A DNA stretch of 64,000 nt from Phytopythium helicoides (GCA_024867545.1 JANFNE010000063.1:62001-126000), one strand, 5' to 3'. Shown: positions 53,073 through 63,969, counted from the first letter of the stretch. Translations and numbers: made by a program. The notes: a model not told the origin generated them from the letters alone.

Positions 53073-54152
53073 ATGAAGATCGGACTCGTCTCGCTGCTCG
53101 CCGCCGTCTTCACGCTCACCGTGTCCGCCAACCCCATGCTCCGCGAGGAGGCCGAGGCCGGATGCACCCTCACAGGTGCTTACAAGAGCGGCACCGACAT
53201 CTCGTCCTGCAGTGCCGTCGTCATCGACTCGCTGAGCGTCCCCGCCGGCGTGACGCTGGACCTGACCAAGACCAAGTCGGGTGCCTCCATCACCTTCCAG
53301 GGAACCACTACCTTTGGTACGGCCAAGTGGGCCGGCCCGCTCGTGCTGCTCTCGGGTTCCAACCTCAAGGTCACGGGCACCGGCACCCTCGACGGACAGG
53401 GTGCCTGGTACTGGAAGCAGGGCACGTCTATCACACGCCCTGTTTTCTTCCGCCTCAGCGACGTCTCCAACTCCAACCTCTCGGGGTTCACGCTCAAGAA
53501 CTCGCCGTTCCGCACCTTCAGCATCCTCAGTTCCACATCCACAACGCTCAGCGGACTCACGCTCGACTCGAGCGCCGGCAACGGACTCGCCAAGAACACG
53601 GACGGCTTCGACCTCAGCCACAATGACCATGTCACCATCTCCGGCAACACCATCTACAACCAGGACGACTGCCTCGCCATGCAGTCGAGCACCAACACCA
53701 TCTTCGAGGGCAACACGTGCAGCGGTGGCCACGGTATCTCCATCGGCTCCATCGGTGGCGCCACCGCCGACGCGTCCGATACCGTCAACGGCCTCACGGT
53801 CACCAACAACAAGATCATCAACAGCGTCAACGGCATCCGCATCAAGACCATCGTCGGCATGGAGGGCCTCGTCAACAACGCGCACTACACGAGCAACACG
53901 CTCTCGAACGTCCAGAACGCCATCGTCATCCACTCGGACTACAGTAAGTCCAAGGGCGGCTACACGGGATCGGCCACCAGCAAGGTTGGCATCACGAACA
54001 TCATCATTGACGGACTCTCGGGTACGGCCACCAACATCTACGACATCAAGGCCAACCCGGCCGTGTCGTCTGGCTGGACCTTCTCGGGCATCACGGTCTC
54101 GGGTAAGGCGGGCAGCTGCAGCGGCCAGCCCAGCAACGTCAAGTGCGCGTAA
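53073..54152 (+). CDS. Secreted endopolygalacturonase, GH28 (palindrome 3, right copy)
   Basis: A single exon encodes 359 aa, identical in protein to the left copy, with signal peptide and GH28 residues intact. It keeps the proximal promoter and the transcription-start motif but only about 310 bp of shared upstream sequence, so it lacks the conserved distal block found before the other five genes. It may therefore be regulated differently from its twin. Confidence 0.93.
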   Translation: MKIGLVSLLAAVFTLTVSANPMLREEAEAGCTLTGAYKSGTDISSCSAVVIDSLSVPAGVTLDLTKTKSGASITFQGTTTFGTAKWAGPLVLLSGSNLKVTGTGTLDGQGAWYWKQGTSITRPVFFRLSDVSNSNLSGFTLKNSPFRTFSILSSTSTTLSGLTLDSSAGNGLAKNTDGFDLSHNDHVTISGNTIYNQDDCLAMQSSTNTIFEGNTCSGGHGISIGSIGGATADASDTVNGLTVTNNKIINSVNGIRIKTIVGMEGLVNNAHYTSNTLSNVQNAIVIHSDYSKSKGGYTGSATSKVGITNIIIDGLSGTATNIYDIKANPAVSSGWTFSGITVSGKAGSCSGQPSNVKCA

Positions 54153-54949
54153 GCTGGGAGTAGCCGCTTGGCGATGCTTCAGTGATTGAATGAATGCACA
54201 GGTGTTGAAGTCGAGCTCTGGCGAGACGGAGGAGCGGTTATTGCTTCATGTCGACGAGTGCTGACAACGTCTGGCTGGAGTGGGTTTGTATGTGGTGAAG
54301 CTGGCATCTACGTACGAGTTGACGTTGAGAGCCACGTGACGCCAAAATCAATAGAATTGTTACTTCACAAATAGCGTTTTCGTGGAGTTTGTCCGAAAGC
54401 CGTTGGGACTGTGTCCGAGCTCGTCGACAACTAGATTTGTGAGATAAGCAGGACGTGACTTTTCGGCGATGCACACGCGTGGCGAGGTCATGGTTAGGTT
54501 GTTTCAGAGTCGCACTCACCCTTTATTCACGGTGTACCGAAATCGTACGCTAGTGCGTATTGGCAGCAGGATCGCGGAGTCAACCAATTACATATAGACG
54601 CAGGCAGATAATTATTGGTAGCAACGCATGGGTCGACACAGGCAAACGATTGGAGTCTGTGAGGGAGAGTGGATAAGTCGCGCTGATGTGCAGCTGTACC
54701 GCAGATGCGAGTGTTGAGAACGAACGGACTGGCGCTTCGTGGGGCAACATCGGCACTAGATCATGCCATCCTCACGTCCAGAGCCTCTCGCTTGGGGTTT
54801 CATCAGCTCTGACTCTTGACGACACCGATGCAGCAATAAACTAAAGACTGATGCCTGCAGGTTACGCGATTCGCGGAGCAGTACCACCACATCCTTTGGA
54901 AATCATAGAAACGATCCGAGAAATTATGGTACTTTGAAGCAAGTATCTC

Positions 54950-56010
54950 CCGGTTAGTAAGACATGGTTTGTACTATGTGGTTGATGATAACTGGCATCT
55001 CAAGCTGAAGAATTTTGTGCTCAAGTTCGTCGATTTTGGTGTCTACTTTATAGTACTTCCTCATTGATATGATGGAGAATGGACTATCCATCATCATCAT
55101 TGCCATTTTCACTTCTGCCATTGTACTCAACGCACTTTCAGCTGCAGTGACGGTCGCTGGACTCTCGCAATTCACAGGACGACCCGAACTACCTGCGGAC
55201 ACCATGTAAGTTTTCTGTAATGATCTCAATCGTCTCCCGAATCAAATCTATTGGAAAGAACGGATAGCAGCTGAGATGCGACTGCAATAGTCAATATATT
55301 GCAGCATTGATATTGCTGCTGCTGTCAGTTCACCCGAACTTGTGGTCGTCAACTGTCTAGATACATCCCAATTTGGTCACAAGGTATTTGCCATCAACCT
55401 TGATGTATTCCGTCCTGGATGGTTTGAGCGCGGCGCTAGCATCAATTTGGATCCGGTATAGCCAGAAATCACTCGCAGCTCACTCAATTCTCTACGGATA
55501 TTCTGGGTAGTGAACGTATTTGCGTTGATCAGAACCAACTCTATCGTAGATTCTATCAGCTTTCAGCCTTGATCAAGAATCCCGTGGGCGAACTCTGCGA
55601 ATTTATCCCAAGCATCGATCAAGCGCCGTAGTATTTGTCTTCATCGCGATAGCTTCCACCTTCTTCAGATTACGAGTATACGCAAAAAGAGCGATAGTTT
55701 CCTTGACAAGGCTTCCATAATGATGGGTTTGAAGAGCCTCAGGTACACCCATTTTGTTGGGGTGTTCAGCCTTTACGAACTTCCCAATTTTGAAGGATTA
55801 AGCAGTCCAGAAACTATTCTACTATCGCTGATGCCACTTGAAAGCATAACCGACACATCTCTGCTTCTTTGTTTGACAATGTTCTCATCATCTGACCGAG
55901 GTACCTTCAACAGATATGGATTCATCGGCGAATGCAATACGACGCACTTGGTGTGCCTGAGGGTTCCAGTATGGGTGGCCGAGATTGCGTAGCTACGATG
56001 ATTTGGTCGA
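54950..56010 (+). pseudogene. Degraded LRR-type membrane gene beside palindrome 3
   Basis: Plus-strand readings with many stops give hydrophobic stretches (near 55070-55200, SIIIIAIFTSAIVLNALSA), then at 55720-55992 a longer open frame. That frame has GLKSLRYTHFVGVFSLYELP, SSPETILLSLMPLESITDTS and SSDRGTFNRYGFIGECNTTH. The last part is the least damaged copy of the block seen in the relics at 10.8 and 30.1 kb. The upstream half cannot be read as one frame. Confidence 0.5.
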
Positions 56011-56454
56011 GAATGTTAGACGGCACACGGTACTGTAGTCACTTAGACTCAAATTTTCGTATACACCATTGTCACGAGGCGCAGCAAGCCGCAGTCATAG
56101 CCGCCACTAGTCAACCTATCTTAGATTTATCTCCCCACAAGTGCCTGCATCCAATGTATGGAAAGCTGGCAGATGGTACCGAAGACTAGCGGCTCACACA
56201 ATGATTCTGAAGTCCTCCGGAACATATTCCTTCCTTTGTTCACTGAGATTTCAAACCCGATTAAAGCTCTCCAGCGTCTCAATCGCCATCCAAACTCCCT
56301 CAAAAACTAGCTTGCAGCCCTTCAACGCACAAGCACAACCCGCTGTGGCCACGCACGAAGGCCGCCCCCATATTCCCGTCTCGGTGCTGCCACGGCGCAC
56401 GAAATCGTCAAAATCAATAATTGTTTCCTGCGAGGCGCCACCTGACAAGTCGAC

Positions 56455-56863
56455 ATGGAGGACGCGGCGGCCGTGCGCGAGCTGGTGGGCGTGCTGGGGG
56501 ACTACGCGCCGTCCATTCCGGAGGAAGTGGTCGAGTTCTACCTACAGCAGGTGGGCTTCGTGTCGGCGGACGCGCGCGTGTGAGTTTTTCGGCCTTCTCG
56601 GCGCTCCAGCGCGCGTCGGAATCGCTAATTGGTTTCGTTTTTCGGCTGCGGACAGCACGCGGATGGTGGCGCTGGCGGCCCACAAGCTGCTGGAGGACGT
56701 CATGCACGACGCCATGCAGTTCCAGCGCATCCGGCAGCACGCGCAGCCCAGCGGGACGGCCGAGCAGCGGGCCGTGCTCTCCATGGAGGACCTGGCCGCC
56801 AGCCTCAAGGAGTACGGCGTCAACCTATGCAAGCCCGAGTACGTGAGCGACAGCGCGCAGTGA
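56455..56863 (+). CDS. TAF10: TFIID subunit TAF10
   Basis: Two exons are deduced: 56455-56579 and 56656-56863, joined GCGCGT|GTGAGT to GGACAG|CACG, giving 110 aa. The protein reads VLGDYAPSIPEEVVEFYLQQ and GFVSADARV, then VALAAHKLLEDVMHDAMQFQ, a 10-20 residue variable loop, and LSMEDLAASLKEYGVNLCKP. This is the TAF10 histone fold almost alone, without the long N-terminal tail of animal TAF10. TAF10 pairs with TAF3 or TAF8 in TFIID and with SUPT7L in SAGA, in the nucleus. The first exon is short and easily missed. Confidence 0.93.
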
Positions 56864-57000
56864 GAGGTTGTACGACAGCGAAACATGGAGATGGCAGTAC
56901 CATAGCTCCCGAGTTTGCTTTTTGATTTCCACAAGGCGACTTCTTGGGGAAGAGCGTCATGTCATTTGCTTACACACTTGTCAGCATCCATGGTTCAAGG

Positions 57001-57474
57001 TCAGTCGCCGACGCTAGATCGCGGACCTGCCGTGATGGAGAAATGCATTAGTGGCAATAGCACTGGCGCCAGCTTGGTGAGCGTCTCCATAGCCTCGTAG
57101 TCCTTAGTAGATATGTCGTTGTTTGCCTCGTCCTTTTCACCATTGACCTGATGGAGGCAAACATTGTTGGCGTGGCACTCCCAACATCTAAATGCTCGCG
57201 AGCACGGTACGTATCCTACGTGGCGCAAAGCACGATATCCTGCACCTTGCTCTAGGTCTTCTCGAGTTTTCCACCTGCGCTGGTGTTGGAAAGTAGTTGC
57301 TGCCGTGATATCAATGCCAAAATCTGGCCACGTTTCAATTGGAGCTTGGCTGAATTTTTCACCTACTATTATCTCCTCTCTGACCTCTCCTGCGGTCCTG
57401 GCATGTTCGTGCTGTGTTGGCAGGATTTGAATTGACGTTGCGTTTGTGATAATAGTGTTTATTCCTATCCGCAA
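57001..57474 (-). CDS. Possible small protein, not recognised
   Basis: An open frame of 157 codons in the 720-bp gap between TAF10 and the LMBD1-like gene. It contains a basic segment and a cysteine cluster (CSRAFRCWECHANNVC) that might bind metal, but no known domain. No intron or promoter motif supports it, so it may be a chance frame or a relic. Confidence 0.25.
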   Translation of the reverse strand: MRIGINTIITNATSIQILPTQHEHARTAGEVREEIIVGEKFSQAPIETWPDFGIDITAATTFQHQRRWKTREDLEQGAGYRALRHVGYVPCSRAFRCWECHANNVCLHQVNGEKDEANNDISTKDYEAMETLTKLAPVLLPLMHFSITAGPRSSVGD

Positions 57475-57584
57475 ACGTTTCTGAGCACCTCGCTAGGTAG
57501 TAGCTTTTGGCGACGCCGCGGCACGCAGTTATGAACAGGCCTCACCTTCATTGTGCTCCGCATCCGGTACAATGGCCGACTAAC

Positions 57585-59213
57585 TTACGAATACACATTG
57601 TTCAGCAGGCGCTCGCGCTTTGGGTCATTTGCATCCTCGGGCAACCGCTTGGTCATGCAGTAGGCATGCGAGAGCCACGGCACGAACAACACGCAGAAAG
57701 CCAACTGAGCGACGAAGAACGCTGTGCCAAACATGGGGAGCTCAACAGCCAGCGAGTTGTAAAAGTGGGCGAGCTGGGACATTCGGCAGTGGCCAGTGGG
57801 TTGATCGATGTTCTTGGCGGCTTCTTCAAGCGTGCAGTGATGGACAATGCTTGTCTTCTCGTCTGCGTACATTTGGTGGCCGAAAGTTGCGTACTGCGGC
57901 GCGAGGGTCAGCACGCTAAAGAGTCCAACGATGGCCACGTAGATGAGCACGAGCGACACGACCACCATCGTCGCCGACGATGTGAGTCGCAGCTGCAGTC
58001 TGCCAAGGCGGAAGCAGAGGAACGCGACCCCGTGTCGGGCAAGCACCACGAATGACACTACGAACAGGTAGATGAAGATGATCGCGAACAGAATGTAGTC
58101 GAGGGGGAAAAACTGAGATGCGAGCACAAGTAGTCCATCCACTGGGTTGGGAAACTTGGGCTCGTTCAGCAGGAAACCGCGGCTGAAGTTCGAGTTCACC
58201 ATCTTGTCGACCGTCGTGATCATCATCGACACCACAAGAAGCAGCGAGAATAGCAACAGTGTGACACCCAACGGGACTCGCCAGCAGGAGAAACGAGAAC
58301 CAAGCGAGAATCGCTGGAGGTTGGTGTTGAGCACGTCGCGGCGCTCCTGGAGCAGCTTCTCACGGAGTTTGAGCTGTTCCAGTCGCTCTTGATCGGCCGC
58401 GCTCATCTGCTGTGTAGTCGCATAGCGTCTGATAATCGTCTCCTTCGTCTGCGCGGTTGCTTGCCTCTCGAGCGCGTTCTCGTTGAGTAAGTCTTGGAAT
58501 GTGTTTTTGTTCTCGTCAATGCTGTGATCTTCCATGAGCAGCCCGACAATCGGCACACTGGCAAGTCCTCGCGCGCTCACAAAGAGCCACAAGTACGTCC
58601 CAAAGAGCACGAGGATGCCAATGATGAGTCGCAGAAAAGTCTCCAGGTCGGAGGACCACTGCAGCAGTGGTTTGAGCCAGTCAATGTCCGAGCTAGCGGG
58701 CTTGCCGCAGAGCAGAATGATGAGCGCCATGAGCAGAATAAAGCCGAATCCCACAAGAAAGCAGGCCGTGCGCTTGAGCGCGGCGATGAAGCGGTCTTTA
58801 GCCGCGAAGCGCAGCGTCAGGTGCGCGATCTCGGTCTGCTTAGCGTAGTTGTAGACAAGCGGCGCGCCGACGAACGAGTAGAGCGCCAACCCAGCGAAGT
58901 AGACCTTGTAGAGCACGCGCAGCGCGCGCACGCTGGCGTGGACGCGCGGCAGTGAATTCTCGAGCAGGAAGACGTCGACCGGCGCCGTGAAGAGCGCCAG
59001 CAGCGCCATGTAGAGCGCCAGGATGCTCACCGTGTTTACGAGCCGCGAGGACACGTGCAACGGCGCCGCGCTGAGCGTCGAGGTGCCCGCGAAGGCCGCG
59101 AGCGACGCCGTGGTCGCGTTCTTGGGCTGGCAGAGCAGCACGATGGACGTGCTGATGCCCAGCAGCAGGAGCGCCACGCCCGCGTACAGCAGCCACACAA
59201 GCGCGGCGGTCAT
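57585..59213 (-). CDS. LMBR1-domain membrane protein, LMBD1-like
   Basis: A single exon encodes 542 aa, the same size as human LMBRD1. About nine membrane helices are visible, including ALVWLLYAGVALLLLGISTS, ILALYMALLALFTAPVDVFL, TACFLVGFGFILLMALIILL, VPLGVTLLLFSLLLVVSMMI and ILFAIIFIYLFVVSFVVLA. A charged loop of about 100 residues follows helix five or six, carrying a coiled-coil segment (ADQERLEQLKLREKLLQERR), as in the LMBR1 family. In animals LMBD1 exports cobalamin from lysosomes with ABCD4; a cobalamin role in an oomycete is only inferred. Confidence 0.85.
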   Translation of the reverse strand: MTAALVWLLYAGVALLLLGISTSIVLLCQPKNATTASLAAFAGTSTLSAAPLHVSSRLVNTVSILALYMALLALFTAPVDVFLLENSLPRVHASVRALRVLYKVYFAGLALYSFVGAPLVYNYAKQTEIAHLTLRFAAKDRFIAALKRTACFLVGFGFILLMALIILLCGKPASSDIDWLKPLLQWSSDLETFLRLIIGILVLFGTYLWLFVSARGLASVPIVGLLMEDHSIDENKNTFQDLLNENALERQATAQTKETIIRRYATTQQMSAADQERLEQLKLREKLLQERRDVLNTNLQRFSLGSRFSCWRVPLGVTLLLFSLLLVVSMMITTVDKMVNSNFSRGFLLNEPKFPNPVDGLLVLASQFFPLDYILFAIIFIYLFVVSFVVLARHGVAFLCFRLGRLQLRLTSSATMVVVSLVLIYVAIVGLFSVLTLAPQYATFGHQMYADEKTSIVHHCTLEEAAKNIDQPTGHCRMSQLAHFYNSLAVELPMFGTAFFVAQLAFCVLFVPWLSHAYCMTKRLPEDANDPKRERLLNNVYS

Positions 59214-59331
59214 GGCGGATCGGAGCTCCCCCGGCCTTTCTCGACTTCAAATGAAGACTGAGAACAAACCGCCAGAGGGGTGGTGTGGTGCACATGATGT
59301 GGCTGAAGATGCGACTTCAACTTGGTTGGTG

Positions 59332-61548
59332 TCAACACTGAATATCACAGGCTGCCAGTTGCCACCAGCTCACTTCCATCAAACGATGATCATCCACACG
59401 CCACAGCTCCGGATACTCGCTCTCCACTTCCTTCCCATGAAATGTAGTGCTGTCACGAAGCGTCCACACCATCACGCGATAGTTCCATAGGTGATGCGCG
59501 TTCCGCAATGGCGACAACAGCGTGATGATATCCCAGTCGTCGAAGCTGATGAGGAACTTGTCTCCAAACACGATGTATCCCATTCGGAGTAGCTGGTATC
59601 CATTGAGAAAGACCTTCTTGTCACCCTCGTTGCTGCTGAATGTAGACTTGTGGATACTAAAGTGATTATTCATCAGTGGGACCACCGATTTGTTTAACGT
59701 GAATGCACCGCGGACTGCGGTGGGCATACTGTAATCTCTAGTATCTATTAGGCCTCCGATTTGTTCTGCTCGAAGTGCCAGTTTTTTTTCGACACCATGA
59801 AGATTTTGCGAAATATTGCGGGTAACGTGTAGCGTTCGAGTGAATATAAGCGGAAGAAGATTCACTCCCAAAATCACTAGTTTGGCGAAGAACAGCTCAT
59901 GCACATTGCCGTTCAGACGGAGAGGTAGATCGGACGAAAAGAAGTCTACAAGCTTGAGACGAGATACTTCATCGGAAAACACCACCGTTGCGACTCGTCC
60001 GTCGACGCCACTGAGTAGTCTCGACTGAGCCAAGTAGTACCGGCAATAGTGCATAGCACACAGGAGAATGATACTTGGTGCGAATAACGCGTCGCTCACC
60101 CTTCGGCGCAATATAATCCCAAGCGTGTTGAGTATACTGTAGTACACCAGCATAATCTCCACAATTGCTGGATAAACGGCAAACCAAGACCCCGCCATTG
60201 CAGCTTGTTGACCTTCAAATTCACATCCCACCGTCCAAAAGGCTTCCAAAGACGATTTGAGTCGAGGAAGAACGGCAAATGGGAGTAGTCGAAAGCTCTT
60301 TGAGCTACCCATGCATCCAATACCACTGCTATGGCACTTGCTTCTTCCCAAATAGTACCCTCGATGCAAAGCTACCATACCAAACATCCACCGAGCGAGC
60401 ATGAAACCGATATATGTGTTGGAAAGCAGTGTCTCCCATCCGTACAAACATCGAACTGTGCGCACAAACACCGACTCGTAAATAAACACCCCGAACCGAG
60501 TCGCATTCGCTGCGTATACTGAGTTGACGTTAATCGCGTACTCAGTTTGCGAGGTCTTTGGTCCCCACGTCAAAGTAACTGGCGTAGTTGATCGGCAAGC
60601 AGTTGTGTCGATACAACCACTCTCTTGTCCAGTGTGCATATCGAATTGTCTGTGCTCCATGTGATATCGAGGATCATCCCAAGAACTCACGACGTCTGTA
60701 AACCAGCGCATCCCTGTCGGGTCCTCGTACCACCCGTTTCGCCACTCACCCGTATCTTTCAAACGAAGCCACTCGATCGTTCGCGACTGTCGGACAGTCT
60801 GGTTGACGCCTCGAAACCGCGCTTCAGATTGTAGTGAATCTGTATAGCCTTCATCGAGTCGATAAACACATGCATCTCCATCCCAAGTCGGTGTTGCGTG
60901 ACGTGCTGGTATCGCATTGTCCCAATAGGGCATAATCAGGATTGGCAATGAGTTGGGGATCTCATAGACTTCAGTACTATCATAATCTGGAACGAAACGA
61001 AGCAAGTCGCGAGTGACACTTGTATATCCAAGAGCCACACACGCATCCAGAATGTTGTCCATGGTGTCTGCGATCAAGTTGCATGAGTCGGTGTAAGCGC
61101 CTGCTGCAGTTGTGTCAAGCTGGAGAGGTGCAGTATCACGACGGTGAATAACCCTGTACCCGGTCTTGACATTTGTAGTTGATCCTATCCATGCTGTCTT
61201 GTTTGCTGGAAGGAGTGCACTGATTTGCCATGCTTCGTATGTGTCGCCAGACTTGATGCACGCAATGACTCGGTCGTCGAATGGAACATCATTGAATCCG
61301 ACAACTTGCATGGGTTTTTCAAAGGGGTCACGTCCAAAGAATAGGTGATTGCGAGATGAAGTGGAATCCGACACAACGGAGAGGAACTGAAAGCTGACTA
61401 ATGTCAAAACGAAGTACCAAATGACCCAGTGGTAGATTGCCGCAAGCAGTTGAAGTGATGAAGGCCAGTGCTTCGGTGCTTTGCTACCTCGAAGTAAGAA
61501 GCTGCCGGGACCTATTGGGTCGTGAGAACGACTTCCTGACATGGTCAT
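59332..61548 (-). CDS. Multi-pass membrane protein, ~740-aa family, copy B
   Basis: A single exon encodes 738 aa, a full-length paralogue of the gene at 47221-49443 with the same order of helices and blocks: NDVPFDDRVIACIKSGDTYE, GSTTNVKTGYRVIHRRDTAP, WETLLSNTYIGFMLARWMFG, FFSSDLPLRLNGNVHEL, and GYQLLRMGYIVFGDKFLISF. The C-terminal 60 residues are almost unchanged between the copies, while the segment at about 600-650 is variable in sequence. The function is unknown. The two copies flank palindrome 3 in the same direction. Confidence 0.8.
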   Translation of the reverse strand: MTMSGSRSHDPIGPGSFLLRGSKAPKHWPSSLQLLAAIYHWVIWYFVLTLVSFQFLSVVSDSTSSRNHLFFGRDPFEKPMQVVGFNDVPFDDRVIACIKSGDTYEAWQISALLPANKTAWIGSTTNVKTGYRVIHRRDTAPLQLDTTAAGAYTDSCNLIADTMDNILDACVALGYTSVTRDLLRFVPDYDSTEVYEIPNSLPILIMPYWDNAIPARHATPTWDGDACVYRLDEGYTDSLQSEARFRGVNQTVRQSRTIEWLRLKDTGEWRNGWYEDPTGMRWFTDVVSSWDDPRYHMEHRQFDMHTGQESGCIDTTACRSTTPVTLTWGPKTSQTEYAINVNSVYAANATRFGVFIYESVFVRTVRCLYGWETLLSNTYIGFMLARWMFGMVALHRGYYLGRSKCHSSGIGCMGSSKSFRLLPFAVLPRLKSSLEAFWTVGCEFEGQQAAMAGSWFAVYPAIVEIMLVYYSILNTLGIILRRRVSDALFAPSIILLCAMHYCRYYLAQSRLLSGVDGRVATVVFSDEVSRLKLVDFFSSDLPLRLNGNVHELFFAKLVILGVNLLPLIFTRTLHVTRNISQNLHGVEKKLALRAEQIGGLIDTRDYSMPTAVRGAFTLNKSVVPLMNNHFSIHKSTFSSNEGDKKVFLNGYQLLRMGYIVFGDKFLISFDDWDIITLLSPLRNAHHLWNYRVMVWTLRDSTTFHGKEVESEYPELWRVDDHRLMEVSWWQLAACDIQC

Positions 61549-63362
61549 CCAGTGACGAGTTCACTCAACTCTAGAAAAAGCCTTGATTCGATTCCACTGG
61601 CTTCCCAGTGGCGACAGAAATATCTCATGATCTCCAATAGCAATTCGGTAGTTGAGCACACCATTTACTTAAACCTAAACGCGCTGGAACTTGGTCCGGG
61701 GAAGTTCTCTGCTGCAAGGCACGAAATTGACCTTCCGATTGAGCTAGAGTCGTCGCGAGTTCGAAGACGAGGTGCTCCCATAGGCACAAAGACTCTATTC
61801 ACGATGAAAACGCGTCCGCGGGCAGAGCATCAATCTCCTGACGCCGTTGAGTAGGCTAGCAAAATTCGCCTCGGGTTGACTACTCATATGCTATTCCTCA
61901 TGCTCAGTCGATCTCGATCTACCCAGAAATATCGAGCGCCTCAGCTCCTCCTTGATCAACAACTTCGATCCCCACTCCCGTGGCCTGCAACAGTAGAAAG
62001 TATCACCAACGCATCGTGGTAGAGCTTGACGAGCAAGGCGAAGCCTTATGACGAGCAGCACACGTCGCCTCCTCGAATGCCACAGCCCTCATCAAAAGCT
62101 TCACGCGTGAAACCAGCATCCATCCCAAGTATCTAACAAGAAACTAAGCCAGAGAGGTGTGGCCAGTGCGTCTCACTTTGCTACTATTGGTCAACATATT
62201 ATCTTAAATCAGTTATCGACACAGGCAGCTTCAACTTGATCTGCTTGCCGAGGGCTCATTGGTTGTGTCGTGGATGCCAACGCAAAGCCCCAAGTTCTCC
62301 CTGCAGCGTCGCTCCGCTGGATCCTAGCGGCTCGATGCGACCGTTATGGAGGGCTCCCTAGGATGGAGGAACGAATGGCTGACAGAGCAAGCTGCAGCAC
62401 TCGATGCCCAGCCTTTCTTCTCTCAGTCGTGAATTTGCAAGATGGAGTCCAGGCGGCCGCATTTCCCGGCTCACGACCCGGGGCCCCGCTCCAAGCCTCC
62501 AGACCCTTCCAGGCCAGCCGCGGCATCTCCGGTGTGCCTTTTCAAGTCCGCGGCATCGGTGATCGGCCACGAAGGTGTTTGGTGCGCAACGAGCCAGTCG
62601 AGGTAGCCATGCAAGTGGCTACGCGACAAGCACGCGTGCGGCAGCGGATGAGGAAGCGCTGGACGCAGGTCGTCCACGGCGTGCTCCTGACCAGCTGGAA
62701 CGACTTTGTCAAGTACGCTGTGGGAGTATTGCTTCGCCTCTTCTGCGAGGTCGCGTGCACCACCATTGCGGGGACGTTGACACCAACAAGATCATCCACG
62801 TGCTGCGCATCCGGATCAAGGGAGCGCTCGACCATGTTCACCGGCTAGCACAAGAGCCCTGAGACCAGAATCCTGAACCTCAATTGATCCTGAACATCAG
62901 TTGATCCGACGGCTCACGCGATGCAAGCATTTGCGTCGACGTGAGAAGACTGCAAGGCAGAACCATTGCGGTCGAGGTCATCACCGTGCTACTTCAAGCC
63001 AAGAGCGTGTTCGGGCGCTTGCCAGCGACCGTACGCGCAGCTCAACGTGTTTCAACCAAATCAAGCATCCTCAGCCCATCCACCGTCGGGGTGTGTTCCG
63101 ACAACGGGTGGCTCTGTCCTTGAAACAGGGCGGAGGGCGACTCTCCGGAGCGTTGTTGACCGCCGGTTCCTCTCACGACAAAAAACGAGGAAGCCGGTAA
63201 TGCTAGGAGCTACACGCTGGGTACAGCATCAACGTTGGATGTAGGAAGCTCCTTCACGGAACGTAGTGCTCACATCAGCTCAGCTGTAACTTTCTAGTAC
63301 CGCATCTATACACCACCACCACACACCAGTGGCTGCCATTCGCCACTAGTGACGGCTGGAAG
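61549..63362. other. Gene-poor stretch, no feature recognised
   Basis: About 1.8 kb with overlapping short frames on both strands. The stretch 62600-62870 is open in several frames at once and has coding-like composition, but no domain of a transposon or host gene was recognised. It may be an old element relic. Confidence 0.35.
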
Positions 63363-63969
63363 ATGCTGCGGGTGGCACTGCGCTCCTCGCGGCCGCTGCG
63401 GCGCTCCACGCGTTCGCTGCGGCTGCTGAGCTCGGCCTCAGGCCGCGACGGCGACGTGGACGGCTACGCGCGGCTGCGGGCGGCGGCGCAGGCCGACAAG
63501 TGGAAGCGCGCGGGCCAAACGCAGTCGCTCGAGTTCCAAATCGACCGCTCGGCGCTCAAGCAGCCGGCAGTCAGCGCGGCCAGCGCCGCGGCCAGCGACG
63601 TGGAGAAGACGCGCGAGACGCCGCTGGTCCACCTGCTGCGCACCATGATCGAGGTCAAAGGCCCGCTGACCGTGTCCGAGTTCATGACGCGCGCGCTGAG
63701 CCACCCGGACCACGGCTACTACATGAAGCGCGACGTGTTCGGCCGCCAGGGAGACTTCACGACGGCGCCCGAGATCAGCCAGATGTTCGGCGAGCTCGTG
63801 GGCATTTGGTGCGTCGCGACGTGGCAGCAGATGGGCATGCCGCAGGCTGTGCAGGTCGTGGAGCTCGGGCCTGGCCGTGGCAGCCTCATGAGCGACTTCC
63901 TGCGGGCCGCGCGCTCCTTCCCGCCGTTCTACAGCGCGCTGGACATCCACATGGTCGAGATCAGCCCTG
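63363..63969 (+). CDS. NDUFAF7: NDUFAF7/MidA methyltransferase, first exon (gene cut by window end)
   Basis: The first exon runs from the ATG at 63363 to 63969, followed by a GT donor (CCTG|GTGAGC); later exons lie outside the window. The N-terminus (MLRVALRSSRPLRRSTRSLR) is arginine-rich without acids, as for a mitochondrial targeting signal. The family blocks are GPLTVSEFMTRALSHPDHGY, GRQGDFTTAPEISQMFGELV and the SAM-binding VVELGPGRGSLMSD. The enzyme dimethylates an arginine of complex I subunit NDUFS2 early in complex I assembly in the mitochondrial matrix. Confidence 0.93.

Larger units (their letters stand above)
52762..54760 (-). repeat. Palindrome 3, right arm (1,999 bp)
   Basis: Inverted partner of 49870-51868. 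Sequence inside its inner edge (52500-52761) has no recognisable likeness to other GH28 promoters, so this arm is the likely derived copy. Confidence 0.95.

Noticed and set aside
9657..54760. All three palindromes as assembly artefacts
   Set aside because: Spacers are unique, breakpoints differ, arms carry scattered differences, one arm edge cuts a gene, and one gene is a mosaic with another locus. Spanning long reads would still be the proper proof.
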